From Bacillus mesophilus (lineage in GTDB: Bacteria; Bacillota; Bacilli; Bacillales; SA4), in contig NZ_JAAIWM010000004.1 of NCBI RefSeq assembly GCF_011008845.1, positions 124,001-188,000 of the forward strand: a stretch of DNA of 64,000 nucleotides, written 5' to 3'. A program made the position numbers and the translations under genes. Position 1 is the stretch's first letter; each line of letters starts with the position of its first letter. A model generated the notes under the pieces. That model was given only the letters and a program-made list of their open reading frames with translations, made no database searches and was not told the origin of the DNA. Shown piece by piece: positions 61,053 through 64,000 of this stretch.

Positions 61053-61520
61053 TTATGTTAACTCTTTAACCATCTTAATAACTTCTTTTTCATACTCGAA
61101 TTTAGAATAAAAATTGAGAGCTCTTTCATTACGAGCGAAAACATTTAATGTTAATTGCTTATATCCTTTACTTCGCGACCATTCTTCCGCTTTTTCCATC
61201 AAGCTCTTCGCTATCCCTTTACCTTCTCCTTCTTTTGAAACAGCCAAAGAAGATATATATCCTTGACTTTCTCCTGTAAAGTAGTCAACGTTTTTAGTGA
61301 GATGTAGAAATCCTAATAGTTTTCTTGTATCATCTTCGGCTACAAAAATATCAGAATCCGAATCTAAGTTTTCAATAGCATCTGTTATCAGTTTAAATTG
61401 AGCATCTTTCATTTTTTCAGGATCTCGCCACTCCATAAAATCAAACTCAGTAAAACGAGTCGAAAGTCCAATAATAAACTCTTTATCTTCTTCTGTCATT
61501 GATCTGATAGTTATTTGCAT
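61053..61520 (-). CDS. GNAT-family N-acetyltransferase
   Basis: 155 aa from ATG 61520, with TGGAGAGTG upstream. The GNAT core has SDIFVAEDDTRKLLGFLHL, then YISSLAVSKEGEGKGIAKSLMEKAEEWSRSKG with the acetyl-CoA pyrophosphate loop (GEGKGIA), and LNVFARNERALNFYSKF. It transfers an acetyl group to an unknown amine. It is 36 bp after the CPBP gene in the same direction, so the two may form an operon. Confidence 0.88.
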   Translation of the reverse strand: MQITIRSMTEEDKEFIIGLSTRFTEFDFMEWRDPEKMKDAQFKLITDAIENLDSDSDIFVAEDDTRKLLGFLHLTKNVDYFTGESQGYISSLAVSKEGEGKGIAKSLMEKAEEWSRSKGYKQLTLNVFARNERALNFYSKFEYEKEVIKMVKELT

Positions 61521-61556
61521 GTAATACACTCTCCATTTACTAATAATCAATCAACT

Positions 61557-62453
61557 TTATGGTGTCACACTATTCTTGTTCACTTGTTCAACTTTAACCT
61601 CATTTTTATGTTTCTCCCAGAAATTACTCAAGTTATGTGCAGGTGTAAAGAAACCATTTTTCCCGTAAAAGATAAAAGTTAGGAAAATGATAGAAATACA
61701 TAGCAACAATTCATAATATCCTTTGTAATGGCTTGTTAAGTTTTCTGCCAGGCTAAACAAGGAAAAATTAGGAAGGTTATAGAAAGCTAGATCATTGGTA
61801 ATATTGTGAATCGCATGTACTAAGGTGGTAACTGATAAGCTTCCTGATTTTAAATACAAATAAGAATAAGATATCCCACCAAAAAACCAGGTTAACAGCA
61901 TAGCTGGATTCAAGCCTCTAAACGGAATATGTATGATTGTAAATAACAATGGAGAGATCAACAACATAGAAAGAATCTTCCGATGAGAAAGGTTCTTCAT
62001 AAAATATCCTCTGGTAAGGACCTCCTCATGTGATGCAGCAAAAATCCATCCAATACAAGCAACCAAAAATAATAGATAGAAATTTAATTCTTTTAATAAA
62101 CTGATGTTAAAGGTTCCACTAATAAAATTATGATGAATGAGAACTCCGACATAACTCAGGATTAAAGTTAAAGTCACGATAAAAGCTGTTAAAACAAAAA
62201 ACAAATCCTTTCGTTCAACCCTAAAGCCCATTTCCTTTATGTGAACATGATCTAACTTTTTCATGAGATAAGAAATTAAACTAATATTGATTATTGCTAC
62301 GAACAAATTAACCACGAAAGTTATGAGTCTACTTTCAATCATATCATCAAATAACCCTAACAACATCATGCTTCCAGCCACTACAACCATCGCTAAAATC
62401 GTAGCGAAAGATGTGACAAAAATTCGCATTCCAGGACTTAACTTTGCCCCCAT
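61557..62453 (-). CDS. CPBP-family intramembrane glutamic endopeptidase
   Basis: 298 aa with about eight helices. The CPBP/Abi motif 1 is in AASHEEVLTRGYF near 153 (EExxxR), motif 2 His in IHIPFRGLNPAM, and motif 3 in SVTTLVHAIHN near 210. Relatives process prenylated or membrane proteins and some give bacteriocin self-immunity; no such genes are adjacent. TTGGGGGAAA precedes the ATG. It is upstream of the GNAT gene. Confidence 0.88.
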   Translation of the reverse strand: MGAKLSPGMRIFVTSFATILAMVVVAGSMMLLGLFDDMIESRLITFVVNLFVAIINISLISYLMKKLDHVHIKEMGFRVERKDLFFVLTAFIVTLTLILSYVGVLIHHNFISGTFNISLLKELNFYLLFLVACIGWIFAASHEEVLTRGYFMKNLSHRKILSMLLISPLLFTIIHIPFRGLNPAMLLTWFFGGISYSYLYLKSGSLSVTTLVHAIHNITNDLAFYNLPNFSLFSLAENLTSHYKGYYELLLCISIIFLTFIFYGKNGFFTPAHNLSNFWEKHKNEVKVEQVNKNSVTP

Positions 62454-62572
62454 CTTATTTCCCCCAATTAGAGATTTTAAAATTACTATTTCTCTATTTA
62501 TTAGAAAATCCTCTATTTTTTTCTTTTTTTATTAGGAAGGCCAATCTACGTGTTTGTATTAATGAAAAATAA

Positions 62573-62599
62573 GGCGTGAATTCATCTTGAACTCACGCC
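62573..62599 (-). terminator. Terminator of the amidohydrolase gene
   Basis: GGCGTGA and TCACGCC enclose a 13-nt loop. On the minus strand TTTTTT precedes the stem and TTATTTTTC follows it. Confidence 0.65.
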
Positions 62600-62672
62600 A
62601 AAAAACTATTTAATTATTTATCAATCCTTAGATTCAATTCAATCCGATATTAGGAGTCCTTGTTGTCTACAC

Positions 62673-63938
62673 TTACACGGTAGCCTTTACGGGTAAGGCT
62701 GTCTCCTTAAGGACCTTTCCACCTTGTATAACCACTTTAATATTATCATTGTCTTCTAAAGAACGAATGTCAGTTAAAGGATTTGTACTACAGATCACAA
62801 TATCTGCTAGTTTTCCAACCTCTAGAGTACCAATTCGATCCTCCCAGCCCATACATTCAGCTGCAACCTTTGTTGTGGATACAATTGCTTCCATAGGAGT
62901 CATGCCAATATCAGTCATTAAGGCAAGCTCTCTTAAATTTGTTCCATGAGCCATTACGCCTGCATCTGTTCCCATAGCAATCTTTACACCTGCTTTATAA
63001 GCTTTTGCCATATTCACTTTATGCGCTTCTATTGCTTCTTTCGCCTTTTTCACTCCCCAGTCAGGCATTCCAGCTTTTTCAGCTAGTTCTAATACGGAAA
63101 CTGGAGCTAACAGAGTTGGAACTAAATAAGTACCATTTTCTAGCATTAGTTCAATACACTCATCATCTAGATAAATACCATGCTCGATCGAATGAATTCC
63201 TGCTTTAATCGCATTTTTAATTCCCTCTGCTCCTTGTGCATGAGCCATTACCTTGATTCCGCGACGGAATTTAGCTTCTTCGACCATTACCTTTAATTCC
63301 TCAATTGTAAACTGAGTAAATTCTGGGTGATCAGTTGGACTTAAGACCCCTCCTGTACTATGTACTTTAATAACATCTGCACCAGCACGAAGTACTTCCC
63401 TTACTGTTTTACGGACACTCTCTACACCGTCGCATATTCCGTTCGGCATTCCAGGGTACTCATCCAAAAGAAGTTTCACCGTTTGCCCTGACGCTGTCCA
63501 AGAATCTCCGTGCCCCCCTGTTGTGGTTAACGCCGTTACACTAATTTGAATACGTGGACCAACAATTAATCCGTTTTCAACAGCTTGCTTTACACCTGCG
63601 TCCGTACCACCACAGTCTCTTACAGAGGTGATTCCTGCATTTATTGTATTTTTCATGTAGTTAATCGATTTATAAAAATTATATGAAAAAGGAGTCGCTA
63701 ATCTTTGTTCTACTGGCTCATACTCTAGCATCATATGAACATGAGTATCAATGAATCCAGGTAAAATCGTGCCCCCATTTGCATCTAAAACAGTAGTCTC
63801 TCCATCAAATCTCGGTAAGTCTTCTTCTCGACCCACAAATATAATCTTTTCACCTTCAAAAGCAAGAGCACCATTTACGATCGACTCTCCGCCATTTCCA
63901 TCTACTAATCTCCCATTCTTAATCACTGTAACTGACAT
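62673..63938 (-). CDS. Metal-dependent amidohydrolase (prolidase-like)
   Basis: 421 aa. The small beta domain at both ends (VIKNGRLVDGNGG, and LEVGKLADIVICSTNPL near 370) encloses a TIM barrel. Metal sites: PGFIDTHVHMM (HxH near 66), DVIKVHSTGG (carboxylated Lys), VMAHAQG, GIHSIEHGIYL and GTDAGVMAHG. The GITSVRDCGG segment is typical for the Xaa-Pro dipeptidase/imidazolonepropionase-like group of amidohydrolases. It is likely to act on a cyclic amide or dipeptide. AGGAAGAGG precedes the ATG. Confidence 0.88.
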   Translation of the reverse strand: MSVTVIKNGRLVDGNGGESIVNGALAFEGEKIIFVGREEDLPRFDGETTVLDANGGTILPGFIDTHVHMMLEYEPVEQRLATPFSYNFYKSINYMKNTINAGITSVRDCGGTDAGVKQAVENGLIVGPRIQISVTALTTTGGHGDSWTASGQTVKLLLDEYPGMPNGICDGVESVRKTVREVLRAGADVIKVHSTGGVLSPTDHPEFTQFTIEELKVMVEEAKFRRGIKVMAHAQGAEGIKNAIKAGIHSIEHGIYLDDECIELMLENGTYLVPTLLAPVSVLELAEKAGMPDWGVKKAKEAIEAHKVNMAKAYKAGVKIAMGTDAGVMAHGTNLRELALMTDIGMTPMEAIVSTTKVAAECMGWEDRIGTLEVGKLADIVICSTNPLTDIRSLEDNDNIKVVIQGGKVLKETALPVKATV

Positions 63939-63958
63939 TTAACCTCTTCCTCTCGTTT

Positions 63959-64000
63959 TTATTTTTTTAACCCTGCTTCAATGGTGTGGGTCTTACCTCT
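63959..64000 (-). CDS. C-terminal end of an unidentified protein (partial)
   Basis: The last 13 codons (RGKTHTIEAGLKK) and TAA of a leftward gene entering from the right edge, 21 bp before the amidohydrolase start. This is too short to identify. It suggests that the amidohydrolase gene is the second gene of an operon. Confidence 0.45.
   Translation of the reverse strand, partial: RGKTHTIEAGLKK

Overview
The window is a stretch of chromosome from a low-GC, endospore-forming Gram-positive bacterium of the family Bacillaceae. The evidence is clear homologues of SpoVG, TnrA, YueI, YwbE, PatB, FbpA-type Fur-regulated peptides, a TcyABC-type transporter and a PRC-barrel protein; strong GGAGG ribosome-binding sites with frequent TTG/GTG starts; sigma-A promoters; and hairpin-plus-T-run terminators after most transcription units. 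The genus cannot be fixed from the sequence alone. I see no rRNA, tRNA, CRISPR array, prophage or intact insertion sequence. Most of the window is ordinary metabolic and accessory chromosome.

Layout. 1-8.4 kb: mostly rightward single genes (PPOX flavoprotein, TrmO-like methyltransferase, Mesh1/SpoT-like HD hydrolase, deoxyribosyltransferase-like protein, metallo-beta-lactamase hydrolase behind a FadR-type box, zinc alcohol dehydrogenase, BsuPI lipoprotein). 8.7-17 kb: acyltransferase, spoVG, amidase, deoD, YfmJ-type reductase, then a tight three-gene operon of two secreted or hydrolytic phosphoesterase types and a VTT/DedA-like membrane protein. 17-24.7 kb: YueI, a His/Gly-repeat protein, a cystine-type ABC operon, prolyl endopeptidase, PatB. 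25-36 kb: PRC-barrel, DUF2188, serine hydrolase, phosphotriesterase-like hydrolase, cupin, chemotaxis receptor, dehydrogenase, small hypothetical genes and a membrane diguanylate cyclase. 36-42 kb: SRAP peptidase, a CobW GTPase behind a Zur-like box, a gene-poor scar with a GC-richer relic, an HD hydrolase with an attenuator-like leader, a palindromic interspersed element, and a ring-cleaving dioxygenase with a textbook MhqR operator. 42.4-47.6 kb: a complete five-gene branched-chain amino acid ABC operon. 48-64 kb: two Fbp-like peptides, tnrA with its own TnrA box, an orphan acyl-CoA carboxylase beta subunit, ExoA, a class I amidotransferase lacking the usual His, transporter and phosphotransferase, TatD, a PAS-GGDEF gene broken by one stop codon, an xpt relic, YwbE, ASCH protein, K+/H+-type antiporter, GNAT, CPBP protease and an amidohydrolase.

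How it works together. Nitrogen and amino-acid supply recurs (TnrA, Liv operon, cystine-type transporter, PatB C-S lyase, peptidase, amidase). So does repressor-controlled stress or metabolite detoxification: MhqR box with dioxygenase, FadR-type box with hydrolase, TetR-type box with carboxylase, Zur-like box with CobW. Purine salvage is represented by deoD, while the adjacent-type gene xpt is only a deletion relic. No large undescribed system is obvious. The most unusual candidates are the attenuator-like leader of the HD hydrolase gene (39.7-39.9 kb), the phosphoesterase/VTT operon (14.0-16.9 kb), the GC-richer relic at 38.4 kb, the His-to-Asn amidotransferase at 53 kb, and two structured repeat elements (39.9 and 47.8 kb).
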